NCBI RefSeq assembly: GCF_008039875.1
Contig: NZ_VRUU01000004.1
Location: forward strand, 81,564 to 145,563
Origin: Methylobacterium sp. WL119
Lineage (GTDB): Bacteria > Pseudomonadota > Alphaproteobacteria > Rhizobiales > Beijerinckiaceae
Length of the DNA stretch: 64,000 nucleotides
Reading direction: 5' to 3'
In this document: piece by piece, positions 8,687 to 16,905 of the stretch
How positions within the stretch are numbered: the stretch's first letter is position 1
Layout: each line of letters starts with the position of its first letter
The notes under the pieces: model-generated
The model's database searches: none
Told to the model about the DNA's origin: nothing
The model's input: only the letters and a program-made list of their open reading frames with translations
Position numbers and translations under genes: made by a program

Positions 8687-10393
8687 CCGGCAAGCCGCCG
8701 ACCGCCTTCCCTCGCGCCGGATGACCCCGATGCCCGTTCGGATCTCGCTCCCCCTCGCCGCCCTCGCGGGGCCCGCCCCCGGCCCGGGGCGCCGCAGGCC
8801 CCCGGCGGCCGCCGCCGCGGGCCTGCGGATCAGGGGCGTGGCCAGCGCCATCAGCAGGAACAGGCCGGTGAGAACGAGAAACACGTCCTCGAAGCTCATC
8901 ACCAGCCCCTGCATCCGCACGGTGTTGGTCATCGCCTTCAGGGCCATCTTCTCGGCGTCGCCGCCGGTCGCCTCGAACTGGCGGCGCATCGCGTCGAGGC
9001 GCTCCAGGGCCGCGCCGTTGGCCCAGGTGAAGCGTTCGTGCAGGCGCTCGAGGTGCAGGTCCCAGCGGTCGTTGAGCAGGGTGTTGATCAGCGCGAGCCC
9101 GACCGCGCCGCCGAGGTTCCGCGTGAGGTTGTAGAGGCCGGAGGCGTTCTTGATCCGGGCCGGCGGCAGGGTGCCGAGCGCGATGTTGTTGATCGGGATC
9201 ATGCACAGCATCAGCGAGCAGCCCCGCAGGACCTGCGGCCACAGCAGCTCCCAGAAGTCCCAATCCTTGGTAAGCCCGGTGACGATCCAGGTCCCGGCGG
9301 CGAAGCCCGAGAACCCGATCGCCATCAGGATGCGCGGGTCGACCTTGCCGGAGAACCGCCCGGCGATCGGCGCGGTGGCGAACATGCACAGGCCCGAGAC
9401 GAACATCGTCTCGCCGATCTGCAGCGCCGAGTAGCCGCGGATCCGCGCGAGGTAGACCGGGTAGAGGTAGGTCAGCCCGTAGAGGCCGATGCCGAGGACG
9501 AAGCTCGCCGCGCAGCCGGCGGCGAAGTTGCGGTCGGCGAAGGCGCGCAGGTCCACGATCGGCTGCTTCGCGGTGAAGACCCGCCAGAAGAAGCCGACCG
9601 CCGAGACCGTGCCGATGACGCTGCAGATCGCCACCGCGTCGTCTTGCAGCCAATCGTGGTTCGGCCCCTCCTCGAGCACGTATTCGAGGCAGCCGAGGAA
9701 GCCCGCCATGCCGGCGAGCCCGTACCAGTCGAAGCTCCTGAATAGGTCGAGGTTCGGCTCGTCGAAGTCGACGAGGAAGAAGGTCGAGACCGTGACGGCG
9801 ATGCCGGGCATCACGTTGATCAGGAACAGCCAGTGCCAGGAGCCGAGGTCCGTCAGGTAGCCGCCGACCGTCGGGCCGATGGTCGGCGCCAGCGTCGCCA
9901 CGAGGCCGATCATCGGCGAGACGATCGAGCGCTTGGACGGCGGGAAGATGGTGAAGGCCGAGGCGAACACCGTCGGGATCATGCCGCCGCCGATGAAGCC
10001 CTGCAGCGCGCGCCAGACGATCATCTCGTCGATCGAGGAGGCGGTGGCGCACATCACGCTCATCAGCGTGAAGCCGCCGGCCGAGATCACGAACATCCAC
10101 CGGGTCGAGAGCACCCGCGAGAGGGTGCCCGAGAGCGGGATCGAGATCACCTCGGCGATCAGGTAACTGGTCTGGACCCAGGGGATCTCGTCGCCCGACG
10201 CCGAGAGGCCGGCCTGGATCTCGTTGAGCGAGGCCGAGACGATCTGGATGTCCAGGATCGCCATGAACATCCCGAACACCATGCACAGGAACGCCACCAT
10301 CCGGCGGCGGTCGAGCGGCGGCTCGGCCGTCGCGGAGGGCGACGCCGCGGGGATGGGGGCTCGGCCGGGGCCGGCGGCGGCGGTCGCGGCCAT
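8039..10393 (-). CDS. DHA2-family MFS multidrug transporter (EmrB-like) with unusual C-terminal read-through
   Basis: Residues 1 to about 522 form a normal 14-helix DHA2 (EmrB/QacA-type) proton-driven drug exporter. Helix 1 has MFGMFMAILDIQIVSASL-like residues, motif A-like residues follow, and the typical late segments LYNLTRNLGGAVGLALINTL and FLLMALATPLIRRP are present. EmrB works with EmrA to expel toxic compounds through an outer-membrane channel. No stop occurs after the last helix (about base 8825), so the frame continues 260 codons, first through Gly/Arg-rich sequence and then antisense to the third barrel gene. That extension does not resemble a transporter domain. A lost stop, a recombination junction or a sequence error near 8690-8825 could explain it. 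Confidence 0.75.
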   Translation of the reverse strand: MAATAAAGPGRAPIPAASPSATAEPPLDRRRMVAFLCMVFGMFMAILDIQIVSASLNEIQAGLSASGDEIPWVQTSYLIAEVISIPLSGTLSRVLSTRWMFVISAGGFTLMSVMCATASSIDEMIVWRALQGFIGGGMIPTVFASAFTIFPPSKRSIVSPMIGLVATLAPTIGPTVGGYLTDLGSWHWLFLINVMPGIAVTVSTFFLVDFDEPNLDLFRSFDWYGLAGMAGFLGCLEYVLEEGPNHDWLQDDAVAICSVIGTVSAVGFFWRVFTAKQPIVDLRAFADRNFAAGCAASFVLGIGLYGLTYLYPVYLARIRGYSALQIGETMFVSGLCMFATAPIAGRFSGKVDPRILMAIGFSGFAAGTWIVTGLTKDWDFWELLWPQVLRGCSLMLCMIPINNIALGTLPPARIKNASGLYNLTRNLGGAVGLALINTLLNDRWDLHLERLHERFTWANGAALERLDAMRRQFEATGGDAEKMALKAMTNTVRMQGLVMSFEDVFLVLTGLFLLMALATPLIRRPAAAAAGGLRRPGPGAGPARAARGSEIRTGIGVIRREGRRSAACRSELDGRAAADGVEVGPVPVEVVEQHVLVFGAEQDARRDRVFETAAQSDAADRLGLRLTDIGGVGDARRGIGLAERSGTITEVLDVGRLADRQSLVSVVGGGVVSRILNEHAVRDAGATDRETARYVRQKVAEGVACARADCPEIVDLGARGAVQADRLEITEAVGLETGDAVRRRAAAPEAGVVDFDTEDDVVELDIVAGVPAEAHVAHASGLRR

Positions 10394-10398
10394 GGCGG

Positions 10399-11619
10399 TC
10401 AGTCCTGCTTATGCGCGGTCCGCAGGAGCGGCGCGTCGGCGCCGTCGCGGGTGTCGATGCGGACCGTCACCGACAGGCCGGGCCGGAGCAGGCCCTCGGC
10501 GGCGACGTCAGCCGGCACCTTCACCCGCACCGGCAGGCGCTGGACGATCTTGGTGAAGTTGCCGGTCGCGTTGTCGGGCGGCAGCAGGCTGAACACCGAG
10601 CCCGAGGCGGGCGAGAGCGACTCGACCTCGCCCGCGATCTCGCGGTCGGGATAGGCGTCGACCTCGATGCGCACGTGCTGCCCGGGGCGGACGCGCACGA
10701 GCTGGGTCTCCTTGAAGTTCGCATCGATGCGGACGCTCTTGAGCGGCACCAGGGCGGCGACGCGCGAGCCCGGCGCGACGTAGGCGCCGGCCTCCACCGC
10801 CTTGTTGCCGACGACCCCGTCGAACGGTGCCCGGATCGTCGAGAAGGCGACGTCGCGCTTGGCGCGGTCGACGGCGGTGCGCAGCTCGGCCGCGAGGCTC
10901 TCGGCCTCGCGCTGCTGGGCGTGCAGAACCTCGACGTTGGCCTTGGCCGCGATCAGACCGGCCTCGGCCCCCTTGACCGCGGCATCGGTGCGGTCGCGGT
11001 CGGCCTTGGCCTGGTCGAGGCGGGATTTCGCGACGTAGTCGGCCTGCATCTGGGTCGCGCGGTTGTAGTCGGCGAGCGCCCGCACCGCGTCGGCCTTGGT
11101 CGCGTCGATCTGGGCGGCCATCTGCACGACCTGCGCCTGCGCCGCCTCGGCCTGCCGGCCGATCCGCACGATGGTGCTCTCCTGGGTCGCGAGCTTGTCC
11201 TGCGCCGCCTGCTGCGCGAGCCGGTAGTCGCCGTCGTCGAGCCGGGCGATCACGTCGCCCTTCTTGACCGACTGCCCGTTCACCACCGGGACGGCTTCGA
11301 GGTAGCCGGAGATCTTGGCGGCGAGCACCGAGATGTCCGCCTGCACGTAGGCGTCGTCGGTCGTGACGAAGAACCGCCCGACGGTCCAGTACTGCCAGCC
11401 CTGGTAGCCGCCCCCGGCCAACGCCGCGCAGAGCAGGCCCGCCAGGACGAGCGTCTTGCGCGAGCGCTTCCCGACCACCGGGGCCTCGGTGGGAGCCGGG
11501 ACGTGGGACGAGGCCGCGGCCGCCTTCGGCGTGGCGCGCGGCGCCTCGGCGCGCTCGTCCCGCACGGCGTCGGCCGCCTCGGCCGCATCGATCCGGTCGC
11601 TATCCTCGCGCAACGACAT
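10399..11619 (-). CDS. EmrA/HlyD-family periplasmic adaptor of a drug efflux pump
   Basis: The 406-residue product has a cytoplasmic Ala-rich head, one membrane anchor at about 55-75, and the HlyD/EmrA order: a lipoyl half (TTDDAYVQADISVLAAKISG), a long coiled-coil hairpin rich in Ala/Gln/Lys (about 145-265), the second lipoyl half (STIRAPFDGVVGNKAVEAGAYV) and a beta-barrel domain. It links the inner-membrane exporter to a TolC-type channel. The exporter gene begins 5 bp after its stop. The 126-bp gap to the divergent TetR gene contains two identical operators. Confidence 0.88.
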   Translation of the reverse strand: MSLREDSDRIDAAEAADAVRDERAEAPRATPKAAAASSHVPAPTEAPVVGKRSRKTLVLAGLLCAALAGGGYQGWQYWTVGRFFVTTDDAYVQADISVLAAKISGYLEAVPVVNGQSVKKGDVIARLDDGDYRLAQQAAQDKLATQESTIVRIGRQAEAAQAQVVQMAAQIDATKADAVRALADYNRATQMQADYVAKSRLDQAKADRDRTDAAVKGAEAGLIAAKANVEVLHAQQREAESLAAELRTAVDRAKRDVAFSTIRAPFDGVVGNKAVEAGAYVAPGSRVAALVPLKSVRIDANFKETQLVRVRPGQHVRIEVDAYPDREIAGEVESLSPASGSVFSLLPPDNATGNFTKIVQRLPVRVKVPADVAAEGLLRPGLSVTVRIDTRDGADAPLLRTAHKQD

Positions 11620-11645
11620 GCCCGAAATCCCAGCTTGAAACTTGC

Positions 11646-11664
11646 TGACCGAACGGTTCGGTCA
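11646..11664. promoter_or_regulatory. TetR-type operator, copy 1
   Basis: TGACCGAACGGTTCGGTCA is a perfect 9+1+9 inverted repeat, 27 bp before the emrA-like start. An identical 19-mer lies at 11712-11730. Two copies between a TetR gene and its divergent efflux operon are strong evidence for the operator. Confidence 0.85.
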
Positions 11665-11711
11665 TCAACGAGGACGATTGACGTCCGCCGTTCCAACGCA
11701 GTAGATATCAT

Positions 11712-11730
11712 TGACCGAACGGTTCGGTCA
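11712..11730. promoter_or_regulatory. TetR-type operator, copy 2
   Basis: This copy is identical to copy 1 over 19 bp and is flanked by one more matching pair (T/A). It starts 34 bp before the TetR start codon. TTGACG (11678) and TAGATA (11702) form a weak promoter towards tetR that would place this site at the start of transcription. The reverse reading of the site supplies a TTGACC that could serve as the -35 box of the efflux operon. Centre-to-centre distance between copies is 66 bp. Confidence 0.85.
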
Positions 11731-11745
11731 ATCAGGATCGCCAAG

Positions 11746-12387
11746 ATGCCCGCGACCCCCGCGACGCTGGAACGAGACGCCGTCACGCCCGAGAGCGACA
11801 AGCGCCGCCAGATCCTCGACGGCGCGCGCCAGGTCTTCATGGGCGCGGGCTTCGACGGCGCGAGCATGGGCGAGATCGCTCGCACGGCGGGCGTCTCGAA
11901 GGGCACGCTCTACGTCTACTTCGACAGCAAGGAGGCGCTGTTCGAGGCGCTGACCCTGGAGGAGAAGCGGGGCTTGGCCGAGGCCCTGTTCCTGCTGGAT
12001 GCCGACGACCCCGACGTCGCCGCGGTGCTGACGCGGCTCGGCACCACCTACCTCATCGAGATGGTGCGGCCCGAGCACGTGGCGGTGATCCGCATGGTGA
12101 TCGGCGCCTGCGAGAAGTTCCCGCGCTTCGGGCAGGCCTTCTTCGAGGCCGGCCCGGCGATGGGCGTGACGCGGCTCACCGCCTACCTCGACGCGCAGGT
12201 GGCGGCCGGGCGCCTGAACGCGGCGGACACGGACCTCGCCGCCAAGCACTTCCTGCATCTCTGCCAGGCCGGCCTGCTGACGCGCCTGCTCTTCCACGCC
12301 GGCGATCCGGTGACGCGGGAGGAGATCGACTATCGCATCCGCGAGGCCGTGCGGGTGTTCTTCGCGGGCTACGGCCCGGGGCGCTGA
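11746..12387 (+). CDS. TetR/AcrR-family transcriptional repressor of the efflux operon
   Basis: The 213-residue product has the TetR N-terminal helix-turn-helix at about residues 18-65 (KRRQILDGARQVFMGAGFDG, then TAGVSKGTLYVYFDSKEALF) and an all-helical ligand-binding C-terminal region including a TetR_C-like stretch (FPRFGQAFFEAGP). It is divergent from the emrAB-like genes and faces two identical palindromes, so autorepression and drug-inducible control of the pump are inferred. The ATG at 11746 has AGGA 8 nt upstream; the long open frame further upstream is antisense to emrA. Confidence 0.88.
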   Translation: MPATPATLERDAVTPESDKRRQILDGARQVFMGAGFDGASMGEIARTAGVSKGTLYVYFDSKEALFEALTLEEKRGLAEALFLLDADDPDVAAVLTRLGTTYLIEMVRPEHVAVIRMVIGACEKFPRFGQAFFEAGPAMGVTRLTAYLDAQVAAGRLNAADTDLAAKHFLHLCQAGLLTRLLFHAGDPVTREEIDYRIREAVRVFFAGYGPGR

Positions 12388-12446
12388 GGCACGCCCTTCG
12401 CTCCCGACGACGTGCGGATGCGGCCAGGCCTCGACTCCGAGCACCC

Positions 12447-12476
12447 TTTCCTCCTCCGCTCAAGGGGGGAGGGAAA
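12447..12476. terminator. Hairpin between convergent tetR and dxr
   Basis: TTTCCTCCTCC pairs with GGGGGAGGGAAA (one bulge, one G-T pair), with a loop of about 7 nt. The T-rich and A-rich ends would let it act on both strands between the converging genes. No separate long U tract is present. Confidence 0.4.
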
Positions 12477-12506
12477 CGCCGGTGCGGATCGGAAAACCCG
12501 TCGCGC

Positions 12507-13685
12507 TCAGCCGGCCGCGCGCATCCGCGGCAAAGCGGCCGTGCTCCAGGCCCGCACCTCGGCGTCGATCGCCAGGGCCTCCTCGACGCCGTCGGGGGTG
12601 GTGCGGTGGATCCCCGCGAAATGCGCGATCGCGCGCTCGACGAGGTCGGCGATGCCGTAGAACGGGATCGTGCCGGCGATGAAGGCCGCCACCGCGATCT
12701 CGTTGGCCGCGTTCATCACCGTCGGCGCCGCGCCGCCCTCGGCGAGCGCCGCGCGGGCGATCCGCAGGCACGGGAAGCGCGCCTCGTCGGCGGCCTCGAA
12801 GGTGAGGCTGCCCAAAGCCACGAGGTCGAGGGACCGGCCGCGGGCGATGGTCAGGCGGTCGCCGAGGCCGAGGCAGTGCGAGATCGGCACGCGCATGTCG
12901 GGCAGCGCCAGCTCGGCGGTGACGGCGCCGTCGAGCCAATAGATCATCCCGTGGATCACCGATTGCGGATGCACCACCACGTCGAGGCGGCCCGGCTCGA
13001 TGCCGAACAGGTGATGCGCCTCGATCAGCTCCAGCCCCTTGTTCATCAGGGAGGCGGAATCGATGTTGATCTTCATCCCCATCGACCAGGTCGGGTGGGC
13101 GGCGGCCTCCGCCGGCGAGGCGGCGGCGATGCGCTCGCGCGTCCAGGTCCGGAACGGGCCGCCGGAGGCGGTGATCATCATGGTGCGCACGTCTTCCAGC
13201 GGCCGGCCGGCCATCGCCTGGCTGAGCGCGTCGTGCTCGGAATCCATCGGCAGGATGGTCGCGCCGTAGCGCTTGGCGTCGCGCATGAAGGCGTCGCCGG
13301 CGCAGACCAGGCTCTCCTTGTTGGCGAGCGCGACCTGCCGCCCGAGGCGGAGCGCCTCGTGGGTCGGCTTCAGGCCGGCGGCCCCGCTGATCGCCGCGAC
13401 GACGATGTCGGCCTCCTGCGCTACCGCGTCGAGCACCGCCGCCTCGCCCGCCCCGGACGGGATGCCGGAGCCCGACAGCGCCTCGGCGAGCGCCGCGCCG
13501 CCGGCCGGATCGGCGAGCGCGGCGAAGCGCGCGCCGGTCTCGCGCGCGACCTTGGCCAGGGCCGCCGCATCGCGGCCGCCGACCACCGCGCCCACCCGGA
13601 AGCGATCCGGGTGCTGGGCGAGGAGGTCGGTGGTCGAGCGGCCGATCGAGCCCGTGGCGCCCAGGATGGTGACGGTGTGGGTCAC
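12507..13685 (-). CDS. dxr: 1-deoxy-D-xylulose 5-phosphate reductoisomerase
   Basis: Dxr makes 2-C-methylerythritol 4-phosphate with NADPH in the non-mevalonate isoprenoid pathway. The 392-residue protein has the normal length, the NADPH-binding GATGSIG at 9-15, the metal/substrate region LPMDSEHDALSQAM, the flexible-loop SASLMNKGLE and the conserved HPQSVIHG. The start is GTG at 13685, preceded by ACGGAG at 8-9 nt; the much longer open frame upstream is antisense to cdsA. cdsA lies 14 bp upstream in the same direction. The site-2 protease rseP and bamA that normally follow in alphaproteobacteria are absent; a convergent TetR gene lies there instead. Confidence 0.92.
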   Translation of the reverse strand: MTHTVTILGATGSIGRSTTDLLAQHPDRFRVGAVVGGRDAAALAKVARETGARFAALADPAGGAALAEALSGSGIPSGAGEAAVLDAVAQEADIVVAAISGAAGLKPTHEALRLGRQVALANKESLVCAGDAFMRDAKRYGATILPMDSEHDALSQAMAGRPLEDVRTMMITASGGPFRTWTRERIAAASPAEAAAHPTWSMGMKINIDSASLMNKGLELIEAHHLFGIEPGRLDVVVHPQSVIHGMIYWLDGAVTAELALPDMRVPISHCLGLGDRLTIARGRSLDLVALGSLTFEAADEARFPCLRIARAALAEGGAAPTVMNAANEIAVAAFIAGTIPFYGIADLVERAIAHFAGIHRTTPDGVEEALAIDAEVRAWSTAALPRMRAAG

Positions 13686-13699
13686 GGCGAAAAACTCCG

Positions 13700-14560
13700 T
13701 CAGGCCGCGAGGCGGCGCAGGATCAGGTACAGGCCGGCGAGCAACGCGACCGCGAAGAACCCGTCGAGCCGGTCCATCACCCCGCCATGGCCCGGAATGG
13801 ACTTGCCGGAATCCTTGACGCCGTAGCGGCGCTTCAGGGCCGATTCGACGAGGTCGCCGCCCTGGCTCAGGACCGAGGCGACGGCGCTGGCGAGCCCGAC
13901 CCAGACGAGGGCGGTCTCGGCGAGCGGGCTCCAGCCCTGCGCCCGGGCGAGCGCGACGACCGCGAGACCGGCGACCACCGCGCCAGCGAGCCCGCCGAGC
14001 GCGCCGGACCACGTCTTCTTCGGCGACACCCGCGGCATCAGCTTCGGCCCGCCGAGCGTCCGGCCGGTGAAGTAGGCCACCACGTCGGTCGACCACACCA
14101 CGGCGAACATCCAAGCCGGCCCGAGGATGCCGATCGCCGGCGCGTCGCGGAGCGCCACCGGCACCAGGGCGACGACCGCGCCGCCGAACAGGGCGCCGAG
14201 CGCCCGCAGGCGCCCGGCCGGCCCCTCCGCCACGATCAGGCAGAGCGCAGCGCCGAGCGCCAGGAGCACCGGCACCGCGTAGGTCGGCGCGTCGCCCTCG
14301 AAGCATGCCGCCGCCAGGATCAGCGTGCCGGCGACGATGGCCAGTAGCGCGCGCCGCGGCGTCGTCCGGCTCATGCCGATCCATTCGGCGGCGCCGACGA
14401 TCCCGGCGGCGAGCCAGATCACGGCGAAGGCCCAGCCGCCGACCACCAGGGCCGCCACGACGATCGCCGCCAGCACGAGCCCGGAGACCACGCGCAGGCC
14501 GAACTCACGGTTCGCGAACGGGTTCTTCCGCGCGCCCACCGCCCTGTCGTCGGCGGCCAT
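13700..14560 (-). CDS. cdsA: Phosphatidate cytidylyltransferase (CDP-diglyceride synthase)
   Basis: CdsA makes CDP-diacylglycerol from phosphatidate and CTP, the branch point of phospholipid synthesis. The 286-residue product has about eight hydrophobic segments and the C-terminal CdsA signature region (KRRYGVKDSGKSIPGHGGVM, followed by DRLDG). Middle motifs SPKKTWSGALGG and STDVVAYFTGR are intact. The start is taken as ATG at 14560; a GTG immediately before it would add one residue. It pairs with dxr downstream. uppS, which usually lies between frr and cdsA, is missing. Confidence 0.9.
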   Translation of the reverse strand: MAADDRAVGARKNPFANREFGLRVVSGLVLAAIVVAALVVGGWAFAVIWLAAGIVGAAEWIGMSRTTPRRALLAIVAGTLILAAACFEGDAPTYAVPVLLALGAALCLIVAEGPAGRLRALGALFGGAVVALVPVALRDAPAIGILGPAWMFAVVWSTDVVAYFTGRTLGGPKLMPRVSPKKTWSGALGGLAGAVVAGLAVVALARAQGWSPLAETALVWVGLASAVASVLSQGGDLVESALKRRYGVKDSGKSIPGHGGVMDRLDGFFAVALLAGLYLILRRLAA

Positions 14561-14706
14561 CACCGCGCCCTCGAACCGTCGGTCCGCGCGGATGCAAGGC
14601 GCGCAGAGTGCTTCCCGTCCACGCGTCCCCTCTCCGTCACGTCGCCGGCCCCGGGGCAGCCGGCCCGGTCTAGCGTTTCCTCACAGGTCGGCGCAGGCAC
14701 CGTCAC

Positions 14707-14730
14707 GCCCCCTCCCCTCGGGAGCGGGGC
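14707..14730 (-). terminator. Hairpin downstream of frr
   Basis: In the minus direction, GGGGC and GGGAG arms pair with CTCCC and GCCCC (10 bp, one bulged base, 3-nt loop) just 10 bp after the frr stop. It suggests that the pyrH-frr transcript ends here and that cdsA-dxr has its own promoter. Confidence 0.45.
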
Positions 14731-14740
14731 CGAGGCCGCC

Positions 14741-15304
14741 TCACACCTGCATGATTTCCTTTTCCTTGGACGCCAGCACCCCGTCGACCTCGGCGATGTG
14801 CTGGTCGGTGACCTTCTGCACTTCCGTGGCCTGGCGCTTCTCGTCGTCCTCGGAGATGGCGCTGTCCTTGAGCAGCTTCTTGAGGTGGTCGAGCCCGTCG
14901 CGGCGCACGTGGCGGACCGCGACGCGGGCCTCCTCGGTGTACTTGTGCGCGACCTTGACCATCTCCTTGCGGCGCTGCTCGTTCATCTCGGGGATGCGCA
15001 GGCGGATGGTCTGGCCTTCCGTCTGCGGATTGAGACCGAGATCGGATTCGCGGATCGCCTTCTCGACGGCCGTGACCATGCCGCGGTCCCACACCGAGAT
15101 CGACAGCAGGCGCGGCTCGGGCACGCTCACGGTGGCGACCTGCGCCATCGGCATCGATGCGCCGTAGGCGTCGACCTGGATCGGGTCGAGGATGCTCGGC
15201 GTCGCGCGGCCGGTGCGCAGCGAGCCGAGATCCTTGGAGAGCGCCGTGACCGCGCCCTGCATGCGGCGCTTGATGTCGGCGAGGTCGAAGTCCGGTGTAG
15301 CCAT
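14741..15304 (-). CDS. frr: Ribosome recycling factor
   Basis: RRF splits post-termination ribosomes together with EF-G. The 187-residue protein has full length and typical blocks: the start helix with [23 protein letters not shown], the [20 protein letters not shown] beta domain, and [19 protein letters not shown]. It lies 135 bp after pyrH in the same direction, the standard tsf-pyrH-frr order. Confidence 0.95.
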   Translation of the reverse strand: MATPDFDLADIKRRMQGAVTALSKDLGSLRTGRATPSILDPIQVDAYGASMPMAQVATVSVPEPRLLSISVWDRGMVTAVEKAIRESDLGLNPQTEGQTIRLRIPEMNEQRRKEMVKVAHKYTEEARVAVRHVRRDGLDHLKKLLKDSAISEDDEKRQATEVQKVTDQHIAEVDGVLASKEKEIMQV

Positions 15305-15439
15305 TGTCTCAGAGTTCCCGAAACGTCTTCACTGTTCGTCGGTCGAGCCGGCCCGCCGGGCCAGAGCGCGTCGGCGCCTCAATGAACGAAATCCCGTGAG
15401 GCCGCAAACCGCAACGCCCCTCGGGGACGCCCGCCGTCC

Positions 15440-16162
15440 TCAAGGCACGACCAGGGTCGAGGCCGCATGCCCGGTGAGGATCGCAGTGATCGAGGAGGGC
15501 GGGTGCACCGAGCCGACCACGATCGACAGCCGGCTCTCGCGGGCGAGCGCGAAGGCGGCGGTGTCCATGATCTTGAGGTCGCGGGCGATCGCCTCGTCGT
15601 GGGTGATGCGGTCGTAGCGGGTCGCCTCCGGATGGGTCTTCGGGTCGGCCGAGTAGACGCCGTCGACCTGCGTCGCCTTCAGGACCGCGTCGCAGCGGAG
15701 CTCGGCCGCGCGCAGCACGGCGGCGGTGTCGGTGGTGAAGAACGGGTTGCCGGTGCCGCCGGCGAGCACGACCACCTGGCCCTTGTCGAGGTGGTGCAGG
15801 GCCGGCTGGCGCGCGTAGGTCTCGCAGATCGTCGGCATCGAGACCGCCGACATCGTCCGCGCGGGGACGCCGGCCGCGTTGAGCGCGGTCTCGAGCGCGA
15901 GCGAGTTCATCACCGTGGCCATCATGCCGAGCGAGTCGCCGGTGGCCCTGTCGATGAACCCGGCCTGCGAGATCCGCGCGCCGCGGATCATGTTGCCGCC
16001 GCCGACCACCAGCGCGACCTCGATCCCGGCCTCGATGGCGCGGGCGATGTCCTCGGCGAGGCCCGCCAGCGTCGGCGGATGGAGCCAGTACCCGTCGGGG
16101 GCGGCCAGCGCCTCGCCCGAGAGTTTCACCAGCACCCGGCGAAACGGCGTCGTCTCCGGCAT
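15440..16162 (-). CDS. pyrH: Uridylate kinase
   Basis: PyrH phosphorylates UMP to UDP using ATP; the bacterial enzyme is a hexamer of the amino-acid-kinase fold. The 240-residue product shows RRVLVKLSGEAL, VVGGGNMIRG, SLGMMATVMNSLALE and the GGTGNPFFTTDTAA motif. I chose the ATG at 16162 because GAGGT lies 5 nt upstream; the open frame extends 9 codons further. tsf lies upstream in the same direction, but a toxin-antitoxin pair on the opposite strand now separates them. Confidence 0.95.
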   Translation of the reverse strand: MPETTPFRRVLVKLSGEALAAPDGYWLHPPTLAGLAEDIARAIEAGIEVALVVGGGNMIRGARISQAGFIDRATGDSLGMMATVMNSLALETALNAAGVPARTMSAVSMPTICETYARQPALHHLDKGQVVVLAGGTGNPFFTTDTAAVLRAAELRCDAVLKATQVDGVYSADPKTHPEATRYDRITHDEAIARDLKIMDTAAFALARESRLSIVVGSVHPPSSITAILTGHAASTLVVP

Positions 16163-16346
16163 CGTCCACCTCATAGGGTCCGGCGACACGGCCGAACCTG
16201 ATCCAGAACCGAGGGGCTTCTACGTCAGGCCGCCCGGGACCGTCGAGGCCCCGGAGACCGCTCTCCGCGGACCGTTTCGGAAAAATCGGCTGCCGGCCTC
16301 GGATGTCGCCTTGTTGAAGGTACGGGATTTCCGTATCATTCGTGGG

Positions 16347-16619
16347 ATGAGCGAGCCGTTCGATCCCGGCAAGGATGCGATCAACCGCGAACGGCACGGC
16401 CTGTCGCTCGCGTTCGGCGACAAGATCATGGCGGACGAGGCCCACCCGATCATTCCCTCCGTCCGGCCGCGGGACGGCGAGGAACGTTTCAAGGCCATTG
16501 GTCTGGTCGAGGGCAAACTCCACGCGGCCGTGTTCACCTGGCGAAACGGGTGGCCACGGTTCATCTCTGTGAGGCGAAGCAATGCCGGTGAAGGACGAGC
16601 CTACGATTCTGGCCTCTGA
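16347..16619 (+). CDS. BrnT-like toxin of a type II toxin-antitoxin pair
   Basis: The 90-residue protein matches the BrnT (RelE-fold ribonuclease) pattern: FDPGKDAINRERHGLSLA at the N-terminus, a GEERFKAIGL strand, and the C-terminal RFISVRRSN followed by an acidic/aromatic RAYD. BrnT toxins cleave mRNA and arrest growth. It overlaps the next gene by 38 bp. The pair is on the strand opposite to pyrH and tsf, as expected for a module inserted into a housekeeping operon. The ATG at 16347 leaves a slightly short N-terminus; an upstream non-ATG start is possible. Confidence 0.75.
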   Translation: MSEPFDPGKDAINRERHGLSLAFGDKIMADEAHPIIPSVRPRDGEERFKAIGLVEGKLHAAVFTWRNGWPRFISVRRSNAGEGRAYDSGL

Positions 16620-16866
16620 GACCAGCGACCCGGAGGATTTCGATGTCCCCGCGACGGCTTTGGATCGGGCGCAGAAGGCCCGGCTGATCCGGATGGCGCG
16701 CACGACGCTGGGCCTTTCGCAAGCCGCGTTCGCCCTCAGGTTCCGTGTCCCGCTCGGAACCCTGCGCGATTGGGAACAGGCTCGGACCACGCCTCCCGAT
16801 TTCGCGGTCGCCTACGTTCGCGTCATCGCCCGGCATCCGGACATGGTCGCCGCGGCCGTCGCTTGA
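16582..16866 (+). CDS. Helix-turn-helix antitoxin partner of the BrnT-like toxin
   Basis: The 94-residue product has an acidic N-terminal arm and an XRE-like helix-turn-helix with ARTTLGLSQAAFALRFRVPL and then TLRDWEQART, the pattern of antitoxins that bind DNA and autoregulate their operon. It overlaps the toxin frame by 38 bp, and the two share one promoter in the pyrH leader. It is more HigA/XRE-like than the usual BrnA antitoxin, so the pair may be a mixed combination. Confidence 0.75.
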   Translation: MPVKDEPTILASETSDPEDFDVPATALDRAQKARLIRMARTTLGLSQAAFALRFRVPLGTLRDWEQARTTPPDFAVAYVRVIARHPDMVAAAVA

Positions 16867-16905
16867 GCGAGACGCCGGCGGCTTCGTCGGGTGCCGGAAC
16901 GCGAA

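Noticed and set aside
8701..8830. A separate small gene between the third barrel gene and the EmrB core
   Set aside because: The stretch holds only short Gly/Pro/Arg-rich frames with no start site or domain; it is better treated as the disturbed end of the transporter gene.
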